NCBI GenBank assembly: GCA_963662155.1
Contig: OY759265.1
Location: 42,014,162-42,078,161, forward strand
DNA from: Lamellibrachia columna
Taxonomy: Eukaryota > Annelida > Polychaeta > Sabellida > Siboglinidae
Length of the DNA stretch: 64,000 nt
Direction of reading: 5' to 3'
A program made the translations under genes and the position numbers. The notes beneath the pieces are model-generated. The model saw nothing but the letters and a program-made list of their open reading frames with translations, ran no database searches and had not been told where the DNA came from. Shown here one piece after another: positions 54,546-64,000 of this stretch. Positions within the stretch are counted from its first letter, which is position 1. Every line of letters begins with the position of its first letter.

Positions 54546-54809
54546 ACACTAACCATACATATACGTTTAATACACTAACATTTCAAGGTGTTCCTTGATC
54601 TGGTTTTGTTTTGTTCATTTAATTAATATGATGATACAATTATCCACGGTGGTTCACAAATCATCCACTAGAGCTAAGTAATGCCCCTGGAATACACCAT
54701 TTCAAGAATAGTAAATACATTCCCCGTACCACCTTCATGGTTTGCTGCGCCCCCTCCCCAATTCCCAGATCCGCCACTGAATAAGGTAGTATAGTTAATT
54801 CAAAGATCA

Positions 54810-55130
54810 ACTTGTCCGAACTTTATAAATGATACGAGAGGTGAACCTGACAGCAGAGACAGAGAGACACATATCAGCATTTGAAATGAAATGCTTCAGG
54901 AAACTCATTTCTTACACCAAACAAAGAACGAACGAAAACGTGAGCCAGCAACTTGATTCCCTTGCTGGAAAGCAAGAGTCCTTGTTGTCAACAGTGAAAC
55001 GACGAATGCTCTCCTGCTTTGTCCGTAGCACCCAACACAACACCATTTCAAAATATTTGTTCAATCTCCTACACAATGACCTGTTCCAAAGACGAACAAA
55101 ACACGAAATGTTCTGCTTTTCAACACTTAG
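54810..55130 (+). mobile_element. RTE-like LINE C-terminal fragment
   Basis: The plus strand reads LTAETERHISAFEMKCFRKL then ISYTKQRTNENVSQQLDSLA and STVKRRMLSCFVRSTQHNTI, the ETWxLTxxxExRIxAFExKCxRKLLxIxYxxxxTNExVxxxV and TVKRRKLxWFGHVxRHD blocks. It is 5' truncated and its last lines diverge. Confidence 0.7.
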
Positions 55131-55430
55131 ATAGTTTCACCACAAAGCTCATGATAATTGTAAAACATATCATATGACAGTTTGAAACATTCCATTATAT
55201 AACATTTATCATTTACGCTAATGCCGGTTTTATATTTAAACTATGCTTTATAAAATGACACGGTACATTTATGCGCTATTGAATTGTTTCTGGTGGTATC
55301 TGGTAGAATCTAATATATGGCAGCACGTTTTAGTTCCGAAGGAAATTTACATTGTGCACACATACATACAGACTTGGCAACAAAAGCAACTGCGCATTTT
55401 AACGTTGAGCTAGATAAATTATGCTGTCCA

Positions 55431-55690
55431 TGACACAAAGGGGATACCGTGTATTTTTGTAGTTTGAATTATCATGAAATATGTCACATAGTCATATTTA
55501 AGTTCTATTCCTTTTCCTTTACATCGGGCGTATGCTGAGTATGGATGATATCTGATATGAGTTGCGTTCGTTATGATTCAACTTACGTACCAATCATTTG
55601 CATTCTCGTCATCTGGAATTGTTAAACCATCTTGTTTTTAAATGTCTCAGAAAATTAGGTAGTTGCTGCAGGGAACCATCCCTATGTAAA
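55431..55690. repeat. Intronic duplication, copy 1
   Basis: About 230-260 bp that recur at 56271-56525, with GATATCTGATATGAGTTGCG and CATCTGGAATTGTTAAACCA in both. Copies differ by small indels. Confidence 0.9.
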
Positions 55691-55737
55691 TCCGAAATCA
55701 CATATTATATATAAATAAATTAGCACAACACATCACA

Positions 55738-55839
55738 CCAAAACCCACACCAACACACACACACACAAACACACAGCAAAACCCACACCCACCCAAACCC
55801 ACCCAAACCCACCCAAACCCACACACACACACACACACA

Positions 55840-55885
<46 letters not shown>
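55738..55885 (+). repeat. (CCCAAA)n/(CA)n then (TA)n tract
   Basis: CCCACACC and CCCAAAC units, CA run, then TA run. Confidence 0.9.
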
Positions 55886-55889
<4 letters not shown>

Positions 55890-56184
55890 CTACATAATTT
55901 TCTATCACTCTCTCATATGTGATTATGCTCCAAACTGTCAAACCAACCCAATCATGTAGTCATGCGTCAACCCAACTGCCTAATTTTGACAAACTACCCA
56001 TCCAAACATATAATCCAACCCAACCAAATGCGATATACAATTTAACTGGTTACATATACCGACATGCTATTATTTATGCTACAACTGACTGACCTGATAT
56101 TATTACTTCTAGATACTGCAACAACAACTAATAAAAATACTCATTTTAAAAACATGGAAAATACCAAAATAAAATAATGTTTAC

Positions 56185-56220
56185 CTGGTCATCTTCCATG
56201 TTGTTCTCCATGTTTTCTAA
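56185..56220 (-). CDS. TRPM exon 5: 36-nt microexon, LENMENNMEDDQ
   Basis: The exon lies between ttgatttcag and GTAAAC, phase 0 at both ends. The acidic peptide and its borders resemble the microexon at 57749-57781 (both follow a ATTGATTTCAG acceptor), which suggests that one arose from the other by duplication. It would sit in a loop after the MHR3 helices. Confidence 0.6.
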
Positions 56221-56270
56221 CTGAAATCAATATTGAAAAAGTATTAGTATAAATAATACCCATAACAATA

Positions 56271-56525
56271 GATTATGCTGTCCGTGACACAAAAGGGATA
56301 CCGTGTATTTTTGTATTCCTCGTATTGTATTTCGGGTATTCCTTTTCCATTACATCGGGCATATGCTGAGTATGAATGATATCTGATATGAGTTGCGTTC
56401 GTTATGATTCAACTTACATACCTATCATTTGCATACTCGTCATCTGGAATTGTTAAACCATCTTGTTTTTAAATAATGTCTTAGAAAATTAGCCAGTTGG
56501 GGCGGGGAATCATCCCTACGTAAAT
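56271..56525. repeat. Intronic duplication, copy 2
   Basis: Match to 55431-55690, immediately above microexon 56185-56220. A third, weaker copy may begin at 62316. Confidence 0.9.
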
Positions 56526-57082
56526 TTTCTGGAATCAATTGTTTTTCGTTGTGGTACTATGGTCAAAGTTATGTTGTCAAATAATCATTATGCATCACGC
56601 ATACATGGAAATACACCAAGAGCAAATACTTTTGTATAAAAATACCCATTTTGCTTAGTGAAAAGGTGAAATAAGTTATGGAAAAGCACTTCCCCATATT
56701 TAAGTAGGCTACGTGTCATAGTTTAGTCAATTTCCAAAAATTATATTATTATCAATGTATTTGTCAAGATCTACCAGGATGAGATTGTGTTGCCATTCAT
56801 GACATTAATTTGTGATATGTGAAGAGGTGGCATATTTATGTTGCTCTTGTTGTTGTTTGTGATGTTGCACTGTTGAATGCATTTCCAATTGTGCTAAACG
56901 ACAGGCATGCATTATGATGCATACCTGTGATAATTTGTAAACATATCACGCATGTGTATGCAGGTCAAAAGCATTATATTGAGCATTATAATTTTATTTG
57001 GTGTTGGGAGTTACTATACGTGTAGCATGCAGACAATGTTCCTTTATTTGCTATTCGTGTCCTGATATTGTGCTACACACAC

Positions 57083-57226
57083 CTTTGCATAGAAATCCCA
57101 AATCCTCTTAGGTGTGAGGAACTCGGAGAAACGGATGCCATTCTCTACTGTCATAAAGAGTTTGACAAAGTCAGCTTGGTGGTTCTGTATGGCTGTCACC
57201 ATGAGATCGTCCAATACTAGTTTAGG
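57083..57226 (-). CDS. TRPM exon 4: MHR3 helices
   Basis: The exon lies between tttcattag and GTGTGT, phase 0 at both ends, 48 codons. It reads PKLVLDDLMVTAIQNHQADF then VKLFMTVENGIRFSEFLTPK. TRPM proteins have DLExVMxxALxxxxPxFVRLFxExGxxxxxFL at this point. A nearer AG (57217) would break the phase, so the upstream AG is chosen. Confidence 0.95.
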
Positions 57227-57748
57227 CTAATGAAAATGAAAAGAAAACATCATTTACATTCTAGTTCTTATGCTTAGCAACAAACAATCACCATCTACAA
57301 CAACTCTACAAAGACACTCCAAGGTTTGTAAGAAAGAACATTTGCAACTAAAGTATAAATGGTGTCCTCCATAAATGCTACATGACTGTATTTGAATCGG
57401 AATTTCCTGAGAACTGTACAATCAAGCTTGTTCAACTAAGAACATTAATAACAGTCAGGTACTATAGAAGAACCAGAGCAGTTAAACAGTGTCCAACTAA
57501 GAACCAGAACAATCCAACCGAATTAATTAGTTGTATTTTCAGCCAACCAAACGAACTGTACATACAATCCTTCACAAATAATATCAATTCCCCAGTTGAA
57601 CTGGTTACATATATCAACTTTCTATTTCTTATACAGCCATGATAACTAATTTAATATTTTTGTTTCTCATAATTATAAAATCAGACCAAATTCAAAATAC
57701 TTGTTCCAAATCCGTGGGAAAATGTCCAAAAACATATATTTTGTTTAC

Positions 57749-57781
57749 CTGTTCGTCTTCTGTGTTGTTCTTGTTTTCAAA
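57749..57781 (-). CDS. TRPM exon 3: 33-nt microexon, FENKNNTEDEQ
   Basis: The exon lies between ttgatttcag and GTAAAC, phase 0 at both ends. It joins exon 2 (AAKSL) to exon 4 (PKLVL) in frame with or without it. It lies just below the complete Gypsy element. Confidence 0.6.
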
Positions 57782-57862
57782 CTGAAATCAATATCGAGAT
57801 GATTCGATTATAGTTATTATAAATATTCTGCTATTTAGAAATATATATTAAAATACAGATTA

Positions 57863-57867
57863 TATAC
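57863..57867. repeat. Gypsy target-site duplication, left
   Basis: TATAC next to the left LTR; repeated at 62311-62315. Confidence 0.9.
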
Positions 57868-57990
57868 TGTGATGTATTGAAACGTATATATTACGACCGC
57901 ATGGTTTGGTCATTCACCGGCACAAGACAAGTTATTGAACTCCGAACTCCGACAGTGAAACCGGGAGCATAGGTTTTCTCATCCACTACG
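57868..57990 (-). repeat. Gypsy 3' LTR
   Basis: 123 bp, matches 62188-62310 except at about five bases. In the sense direction it starts CGTAGTGGATGAG. Confidence 0.95.
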
Positions 57991-58117
57991 TCCCTCCCAA
58001 CTTTAGTGAGAAAAAAACACATTCAATCGAGACGTAGCAAATTGTCCTGTAAAAAAAAATAGTTCTTGATTACTGTTATAAACAAGCAAAGACACTGCAA
58101 GTAAAGAACTAATAAAA

Positions 58118-59791
58118 TTACAAATCCAAACGTTCAGGGTGTTTCCTGATAAATTCCGAACGTCTAGGCTCTGCTACAGACGCTGCAGCAGGAACAATGT
58201 CAGTTTGTTGACTTGCTGCGGGCGGCTTCGCTGGTGAGCGAAGCTGCGCCTGTTGATCTGCCTCAGACTTTTCACCAAACTCGGTCACATCCCCTGGGAA
58301 TGTCTCCAACGGCGTAGGCCGGACCGATGGCATCACCTGATGACTCGACAGTCTTCCTTGCAGCTGATCGCTGTGATGTCGTGCAATAGTGCCATCTTCT
58401 AGACGGACGGTGTACGATACCGGCCCAGTCTGAAGATGAATGGTGCCCGGTACCCAACTTGCAGTGTTACCGTGGTACCGTAGAGCATACACCAATTCAC
58501 CAGGTTGGAAAGTTCGAACTTTGGCATGACGGTCATGTTTCGCCGTCTGTTTGGTCTGTTCCACTACGACCTTTACACCTACGTCTGGTCTGATCAGGTG
58601 AAGTCGGGCTTTCAGCTGTCGATGCATTAATAGTTCAGCAGGTGCTATGCCCGTCGTGGAGTGAGGTGTGATGCGGCAATCGAAGAGGAAGCGTGCTAGC
58701 TTGGTTTCCAAGTCACATCCATGCATGCGCTTTACTCCTTCGTTTACAATTCCAACGGCTCGTTCGGCTAGGCCATTAGAGGCAGGATGGTGTGGAGCAC
58801 TCGTAATGTGTTTGATGCCATTGTGTCGGCAGAATTCTTGAAACTCTTCACTGACGAAACCAGTGGCGTTGTCACTGACGATGACATCAGGGATGCCATG
58901 AGTGCTAAACGACTGTCGCAGTTTGCTGATAGTAATAGCTGATATTGAGTCTGACGTATGGTGAGCGTCTATCCACTTCGAATGGGCGTCAGTTACCACC
59001 AGCATCATTCTGCCCATGAATGGACCTGCATAGTCGATATGCAGTCGCGACCAAGGTCTATCGGGGAATGACCATGGTTGTAGGGGAGCTTCCGTAGGTT
59101 TGGGCCGGCTACGCATGCAGATGTCGCAGGTTTTGGCCGTTTTCTCAATGTCTTGATCGATACCAGGCCACCACATCAGACTGCGGCCTACGGCTTTCAT
59201 GCGGACGATCCCAGAGTGTGCGTTGTGCAGTTCTTCCAACAGTGCTTGGCGGTGGGCACTTGGAATAATCACTCGTGTGCCCCACATGAGACAACCATCA
59301 TGGCTGCTGAGTTCATCTCTTCTTTGAGTGTACGGCTTCAGGAGTTCGTTGTCGTCATGATCTGGGAATCCATCCCTCGTCCCGATGAAGACTTGTGACA
59401 ACAACGGGTCACGCGATGTTTCACGACGTATGTCACTTGCAGTGACATGAGACATGTCCAAATACTGCATCGTCAGTATCGTGTCCGCTGACACTGGTAC
59501 ATGTCTCGGAGCGCCACCTACCGGAAGGCGGCTAAGAGCATCTGCTTGTCGGATGCTTTGGCCCGGCCTGTGGCTAATCTGGTATTCGTAGGCAGCCAGT
59601 GTTAGGGCCCATCGCTGCATCCATGGCGACAGCATCTGTGGAACGGCTTTCGTTTCTCCAAACAATCCAAGAAGCGGCTTATGATCTGTGACGATGGTAA
59701 ACTTGTGACCCCACAAGTACTGGTGAAATGTCTTCAGTCCCACTATGACGGACAGACCCTCTGTCAATCTGAGCGTAGTTTTTCTCAGCAT
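58118..59791 (-). pseudogene. Gypsy RNase H C-terminal part, integrase and chromodomain-less tail
   Basis: A 557-codon open frame. It begins in RNase H (LSVIVGLKTFHQYLWGHKFT, VTDHKPLLGLFGETK, RPGQSIRQADALSRLP). Integrase follows: zinc-binding LHNAHSGIVRMKAVGRSLMW and CDICMRSRPK, then catalytic SRLHIDYAGPFMGRMMLVVT, VIVSDNATGFVSEEFQEFCR and HHPASNGLAERAVGIVNEGV, so the three DDE residues are intact. A GPVSYTVRLEDGTIARHHSD segment gives the usual C-terminal DNA-binding fold, and a Pro/Gln-rich tail ends in RRSEFIRKHPERLDL. No chromodomain is seen. It is separated from upstream RNase H by a one-base shift at about 59788. Confidence 0.9.
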
Positions 59792-60768
59792 GCGAGACTT
59801 CTGGAGTGATATGCTATGGGTTTCTCTGCACCATCTTCCATGACGTGAGCAAGAACGGACCCAATGCCGTATGGAGAAGCCTCACATGTGAGTACCAACG
59901 GTTTGGAGGAGTCAAAGTGAGTCATGACCTGTGGGGAACTCAGCATCTCTTTCGTCTTGTTGAAGGCCTCTTGTTGTGTCTTCCTCCAGTACCACTTGGT
60001 GGCTTTCTTCAGCAACTGATGCATGGAGGCCAGCATCGTCGCAAGGTTTGGCAAGAAACGACCATAGTGATTCACCATCCCAAGATATGAGCGTAACTCG
60101 GTTATGTTGGTGGGCGCTGAAGCATCACGGACTGCTGACAGTGTCTCACCGGAGGGTGTATGCCTTCGGCATCGATCCGATGACCCAAGTAATCGACCTC
60201 GTCACTCAAGAATTGACACTTGGATTCTTTCAGGCGGAACCCAGCTTGAACCAGTCGTTCGAGCACGCGATCAAGTGTCTGCAAATGTTCATCTTCTGTT
60301 GGCCTGTCACCAACACATCATCCAAATACACCATTGTGTTCGGTATGCCCTTCAAGAGCGAGTCCATGACACGTTGGAATATGCCAGGTGCTGATAACAC
60401 TCCGTTCGGTAGTCGCTTGTATGTGAAAAGACCTCGCGGCGTGTATAATAAATGTATATTTATTAATATGCATTTATTATATTTCTTGTACAGCGCATCG
60501 ATCCGCCATGCGGGAATTAGCGCTATAGAAAAATATTATTATTATTATTATTGATGGTGACGTACTTCCGACTGTCAGGATGTAGCTGGATCTGTTCATA
60601 CGCGTGACGCATGTCAAGCTTCGTGTACGTGGTACCGTTCCCAAGCTGTGCATACAAATCCTCTATTCGGGGAATAGGATATCTGTACAGTTTGGCTACT
60701 TGGTTCACGGTGAGTTTGTAGTCACCACAGAGACGTACACTCTTGTCTGCCTTCATTACTGGTACCAC
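59785..60768 (-). pseudogene. Gypsy reverse transcriptase and RNase H start, broken and interrupted
   Basis: The minus strand reads MKADKSVRLCGDYKLTVNQV and YTKLDMRHAYEQIQLHPDSR (RT fingers and palm A, 60768-60560), then a 120-bp foreign repeat, then PRGLFTYKRLPNGVLSAPGI and NTMVYLDDVLVTG with the catalytic YLDD (near 60330), SKCQFLSDEVDYLGHRIDAE (60284-60102) and, after a frameshift, VNHYGRFLPNLATMLASMHQ and LVLTCEASPYGIGSVLAHVM, where the usual RNase H Asp of (C)DAS is Glu. At least two frameshifts apart from the insertion. Confidence 0.85.
60432..60553 (+). mobile_element. SINE-like 3' end with (ATT)n tail, inserted in Gypsy RT
   Basis: In the plus sense the piece ends GGGAATTAGCGCTATAGAAA then (ATT)n. 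AGCGCTATA-plus-(ATT)n is a common 3' end of invertebrate SINEs and their partner LINEs. The Gypsy reading YVTIN...PRGLFTYK is split exactly here. No target duplication could be fixed because of the ATT run. Confidence 0.6.
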
Positions 60769-60898
60769 AGGGGCGGCCCAGTCCGACTACTGGACGGGCT
60801 CTATGATATCCTCAGCCAGGAGTCGATCAATTTCCTTGTCCACCATGTCTCGCATTACATAGGGCAGTGGTCGCGACTAGTAATACTTGGGGATTGCC

Positions 60899-61983
60899 TC
60901 ATTGTCTACCAAGTAAGCTTGGACCGTTGCCAGGCACGACCATGAGCGGAAGTTGATGTTGGTCGCCAGTTGTAGCTACTACCATGACGTTGATGACACC
61001 CATGATCTTCACACACTGTTCTGTATATGTGCGAAGCGTGTCCTTTGTGGATCTCATGTTAGGCCGTGCCGAGTTTCGCCAGTGTTTGTGCAACGTTTCT
61101 TCGCTGATGATCGAGAGAGCGGCACCTGTATCTACTTCCATCAGAAGCGTCTTCCCATCTACTTGTATTTGGGTAACGATCGGATCTGGACGTGGTTCCG
61201 TCATACTGAACATGTTGTATGTCGCTCCAGTGTGTTCATATGGGACACAGTCTTGTATCGGTGCCGTCAGCTGATGAGTGCGGTTTCTTTTCCCTTTTTC
61301 AGCTTTCTGTTTTGCGAAACAGTTGCTCATGATGTGTCCATCTTTGTGACAATATTGGCATTGATCATCCTTGTAGTGACACTCGTCCGCCGAATGAGAC
61401 GTTTTGCCACATCTGAAACATGGTTTCTGACGATTCTGAACGGGTGGTTTCTTCTCCCACTTTCTCGTTGAATGCTTGCGGGCGGTCACTTTGTTTACAC
61501 ACCGTGTACTGTCGTGTGCAGCAGCGTTTAACTGAGCAGTGTTAACAGCAGCTGATTCCATGGCAAGTGCCATTTGTAGAGCCTTTTTGAAATCAAGGTC
61601 GACTTCTCCCAACAATCGTCGTTGAATGGTCGAATCTGCTACACCACAAACTAACCGGTCCCTCAGATTTTCTTCCAGGATCAACTGGGCAGTCAGCTGC
61701 GCACCAACCTTCGTTTAACCAAAATCACAGTTTCTGGCCAGATTTTTCAGTCCGGCTACAAAGTCACCTATTGATTGTTCCTTCTTCCTGTACGCAGAAT
61801 AGAAGTTGTACGACGCCAGGCTGCGGAGCAAAGTATGAGTTTCGGCACCCACTGCTGCTAAAAGTATTGCGCGACGCTTACTTGCGGCGGCGTCGTCAAT
61901 ATCCTCAAAATAAACCCTAACCTGTCCTGGTAGGAAGACCAATCCTTCCCCGTAAACTCCGGCAAGTTGCCGTGCCGTGACAT
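60899..61983 (-). pseudogene. Gypsy gag, CCHC knuckles and protease
   Basis: An ATG at 61983 starts MSRHGNLPEFTGKDWSSYQD; a shift leads into YFEDIDDAAASKRRAILLAA and KEQSIGDFVAGLKNLARNCD. An in-frame TAA lies after CDFG (61715), and the same frame continues as AQLILEENLRDRLVCGV. Two zinc knuckles follow (CFRCGKTSHSADEC, then CQYCHKDGHIMSNC). The protease has VDTGAALSIIS in its DTG active site. The frame ends at GPSLLGRQ, shortly before RT. Two breaks in gag. Confidence 0.9.
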
Positions 61984-62187
61984 GCTTTGAATGCTGGCGC
62001 CTGTTGTTGTTTTGCGTGAAGCCGATTTGACGCGTTGTAGTTTTCCGTGAATTTTGCGGGAAAACTGTGATTACAGTCAGTCTAAGCGTAGCTTTGGGTT
62101 CCTTTTTTCTAACCTTCTGTGTGCAGTGATGACCACTGATAATCAGAGTATACTTCCTGACATGAAGTTTTCATCCTCTTCGCCAAA

Positions 62188-62310
62188 TGTGATGTACTGA
62201 AACGTATTTATTACGACCGCATGGTTTGGCCATTCACCGGCACAAGACAAGTTATTGAACTCCGAACTCTGACAGTGAAACCGGGAGCATAGGTTTTCTC
62301 ATCCACTACA
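62188..62310 (-). repeat. Gypsy 5' LTR
   Basis: 123 bp; TGTAGTGGATGAG...CATCACA in the sense direction. Confidence 0.95.
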
Positions 62311-62315
62311 TATAC
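62311..62315. repeat. Gypsy target-site duplication, right
   Basis: TATAC, same as 57863-57867. Confidence 0.9.
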
Positions 62316-62670
62316 TGATCATGCACAAATCATATCTGATATGAGTAGTCTTCATTACGATTAATTAAATTTACAAATCATCTTGACAAAATTGTGCTAG
62401 TGCCATTTTCACGGTCTCACATATCCATTGTTGAGGAAAAACCGAATTTGATATCAGAGAGGGTATTAGGGTTCATGTGAAGTATTTCCTGGGTCGTGAT
62501 TCTCAAAAACTATCAACTAATTCGTAAAGAGAACGGATTTGCCACCTGGTTTCAAATGTGGTCTAAATATGTGCTACCAAGCTTCAACAATTCATTTCGA
62601 CCCCTCATAATACACAAACGTCCAATTGTGCATTTACTGAGAAAACAGTATATTTCAGTAGATCACTCAC

Positions 62671-62750
62671 CAGGCTCTTTGCGGCATCGAAGCGGTTCCA
62701 CGCCAGTGCCAGTTTCAGCTGCATCATGTCGACACCGCTGGCCTTGTTGA
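62671..62750 (-). CDS. TRPM exon 2: MHR3 first helix
   Basis: The exon lies between acatgtctag and GTGAGT, entry phase 1 and exit phase 0. It reads VNKASGVDMMQLKLALAWNR then FDAAKSL, joined across the splice. The QLxLAxAWNRxDxA motif is one of the clearest TRPM signatures. The upstream intron end lies in CR1 sequence. Confidence 0.95.
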
Positions 62751-62762
62751 CTAGACATGTTT

Positions 62763-62958
62763 GCAGAGGGTGATAAATGAATAGAACAAGCTGTCAAATG
62801 ATTGTGTTAATGCTAGCATGGTAAATATGTTTAAAAAATACAATTCATAAGGACGGCTATACAAAGATGAAAAGGTTGTTGGACTCTCGATAAGCCAATG
62901 GCTTCCGTTTCCTCTTGCCACCTGGAACTAGCAGTTTTGGATGGCAATCTTGTTAAAT
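62763..62958 (+). mobile_element. CR1-like LINE 3' end, next to a splice acceptor
   Basis: The plus strand reads INE-NKLSNDCVNASMVNMF-like text and the family 3' UTR (TTGGACTCTCGATAAGCCAA) up to TTGGATGGCAATCTTGTTAA. It begins only about 11 bases from the acceptor AG of exon 2. Confidence 0.85.
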
Positions 62959-63380
62959 CATGTTAAAGTACTGAATCTGAGTATGACATGTAGGTATACC
63001 GCATTGTGCGATATACCGCTGCACCGGTATTATTATGCCATTTATAACCAGTATTTTTTTTCTGTCGAACTGGTATTCCATATGGGAATACTAATCTGCC
63101 ACCAACAATTTAAGGTTGAGTCATAAGACACGTTCCACTATTACGAAGGCACGTTTATTTGACATTCGGTTGGTATTTCCTTTACACACACGATGCCAAA
63201 ATTGCGTTAGTCACACGCTGTTTTAAAAGCGATGGTCGTTAATATTTCACATATCACACATGCTATGCTATTATGATTCGAAGACATAAAGTGGCAGTTG
63301 CTTTAATTGTTATTGTATTGTATTGTAATGTACTTGTATTCGACTACGTTCATTAGATAGTTCTGTCGCGATTCGTTAGC

Positions 63381-63566
63381 TTATGCTGTTGTGGAACCAT
63401 GGCGTCTTTTCGTTGCCTTAGCGCTTGACCGAATCGGTGATCGCCGTCGGCTGCCAGCCGGCTTTGTCGTCTTACTTTCGTAAGTGGCTACATCCATGTC
63501 GGTGGCTTGCGCAACCTGGACCGCATCGGCTGGTTGCTTTGTGTTAGATATGCTTTGAGCGGTCAT
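63381..63566 (-). other. Unassigned short ORF in TRPM intron
   Basis: A 61-codon frame, GC-richer than its surroundings, with MTAQSISNTKQPADAVQVAQ and a basic end (SRRRSPIRSSAKATKRRHGS). An ATG at 63566 is the first Met. It resembles the basic leader of retroelement proteins, but I recognise no family. It could also be noncoding. Confidence 0.25.
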
Positions 63567-63759
63567 ACGGACTCGATACCGCGCTACACAAGAACGTATT
63601 TTTTAATGAAAGAATTGTCTTCGCACAGTAATTGCAGCGTTACTGAAGTCGGATTGGTCATGGAATAAACAGTTCTGCAAGGGTGTGAAGTGCAAAGCAG
63701 TTTGAGAGATGACATGGACAGGACACCGCACAGTATAAGTTACTTTTACGCTTACTAAC

Positions 63760-63941
63760 CTTTCAGAATTGCCTGAAGAATGAGTTCATCAATTTCCCTG
63801 GCAGAATCAGATGAGTCTAACTGTAACACATTCATGTGATCTTTCTTTTGAAGGCACTTCATCACATATCGCACTGCTGACTCCAATTCCTTCTTAGGGA
63901 CTTCTTTCTTCAACATACCATCCACGTATTTCTGCAGGATC
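63760..63941 (-). CDS. TRPM exon 1 of this window
   Basis: The exon lies between ttattccacag and GTTAGT, entry phase 2 and exit phase 1. It reads ILQKYVDGMLKKEVPKKELE then NVLQLDSSDSAREIDELILQ and AILK. In TRPM proteins the end of MHR2 has a helix, a loop LLTVF(D), and DxxILxALLK leading into MHR3, which fits. Earlier exons lie outside the window. Confidence 0.85.
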
Positions 63942-64000
63942 CTGTGGAATAAAAATAGTATTGCTGCTAGAACATCTCCGTTAATATTATTACGCAACCG

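Larger units (their letters stand above)
57868..62310 (-). mobile_element. Complete Gypsy-type LTR retrotransposon in TRPM intron
   Basis: Two 123-bp LTRs (57868-57990 and 62188-62310) differ at about five positions and flank a gag-pol unit on the minus strand. The ends are TG...CA in the sense direction apart from a T to C change at the first base of the 3' LTR. Behind the 5' LTR comes TTTGGCGAAGAGG, the likely primer-binding site, and before the 3' LTR a purine run (GGGAGGGA). TATAC is duplicated on both sides. Pol carries protease, RT, RNase H and integrase. A stop in gag, frameshifts in RT and RNase H and a repeat insertion in RT make it inactive. Confidence 0.95.

Noticed and set aside
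57217..57226. Alternative acceptor for TRPM exon 4 at AACTAG
   Set aside because: It would need two carried bases, whereas exons 2 and 3 end in phase 0.
60953..61471. 172-codon plus-strand frame
   Set aside because: It is antisense to Gypsy gag-protease, where the zinc knuckles and DTG site lie on the minus strand.

Overview
The window is animal nuclear DNA: genes split by GT-AG introns, AT-rich, loaded with microsatellites and many broken retroelements. The mix of elements (CR1-like and RTE-like LINEs, Gypsy LTR elements, tRNA-derived SINEs, a Penelope-like end, MULE and hAT remnants) and a divergent TRPM channel suggest an invertebrate. A lophotrochozoan such as a mollusc is a guess; the sequence does not settle it.

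The main host gene is a TRPM-family cation channel on the minus strand. It enters from beyond base 64000 and runs down to at least base 21311. I assembled 19 exons by hand. Every junction uses a plausible GT/AG pair and the reading phase is kept at each one, giving about 737 codons with no stop. They cover the end of the N-terminal TRPM homology region, the linker to the membrane, the six-helix channel domain with its pore, the TRP helix and the start of the C-terminal coiled coil. The SLOG-type N-terminus and the last exon(s) were not found. Several exons are tiny (22-38 nt), and three short acidic phase-0 ones may be optional.

The introns hold most of the repeats. They include a complete Gypsy element with two 123-bp LTRs and a 5-bp target duplication (57868-62310), at least seven CR1-like LINE pieces (one inserted into another), a rearranged Gypsy fragment, hAT and RTE scraps, a Penelope-like terminus, a 77-bp tandem repeat and long (GT)n and (TA)n tracts.

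Below about 21 kb the window is mostly decayed repeats: a truncated Gypsy pol (300-3840), a MULE transposase tail, a spliced but broken DUF7869-like gene (5989-10992) split by an RTE LINE that is itself split by a SINE, a second RTE LINE remnant (15580-17370), a hAT remnant, and two prominent hairpin loci (19083-19334, and 23381-23601 inside the channel gene). I see no cellular defence system, CRISPR array or operon. The most unusual signals are the variant TRPM pore and microexons, the paired hairpins with one shared loop, and the nested transposon structures.
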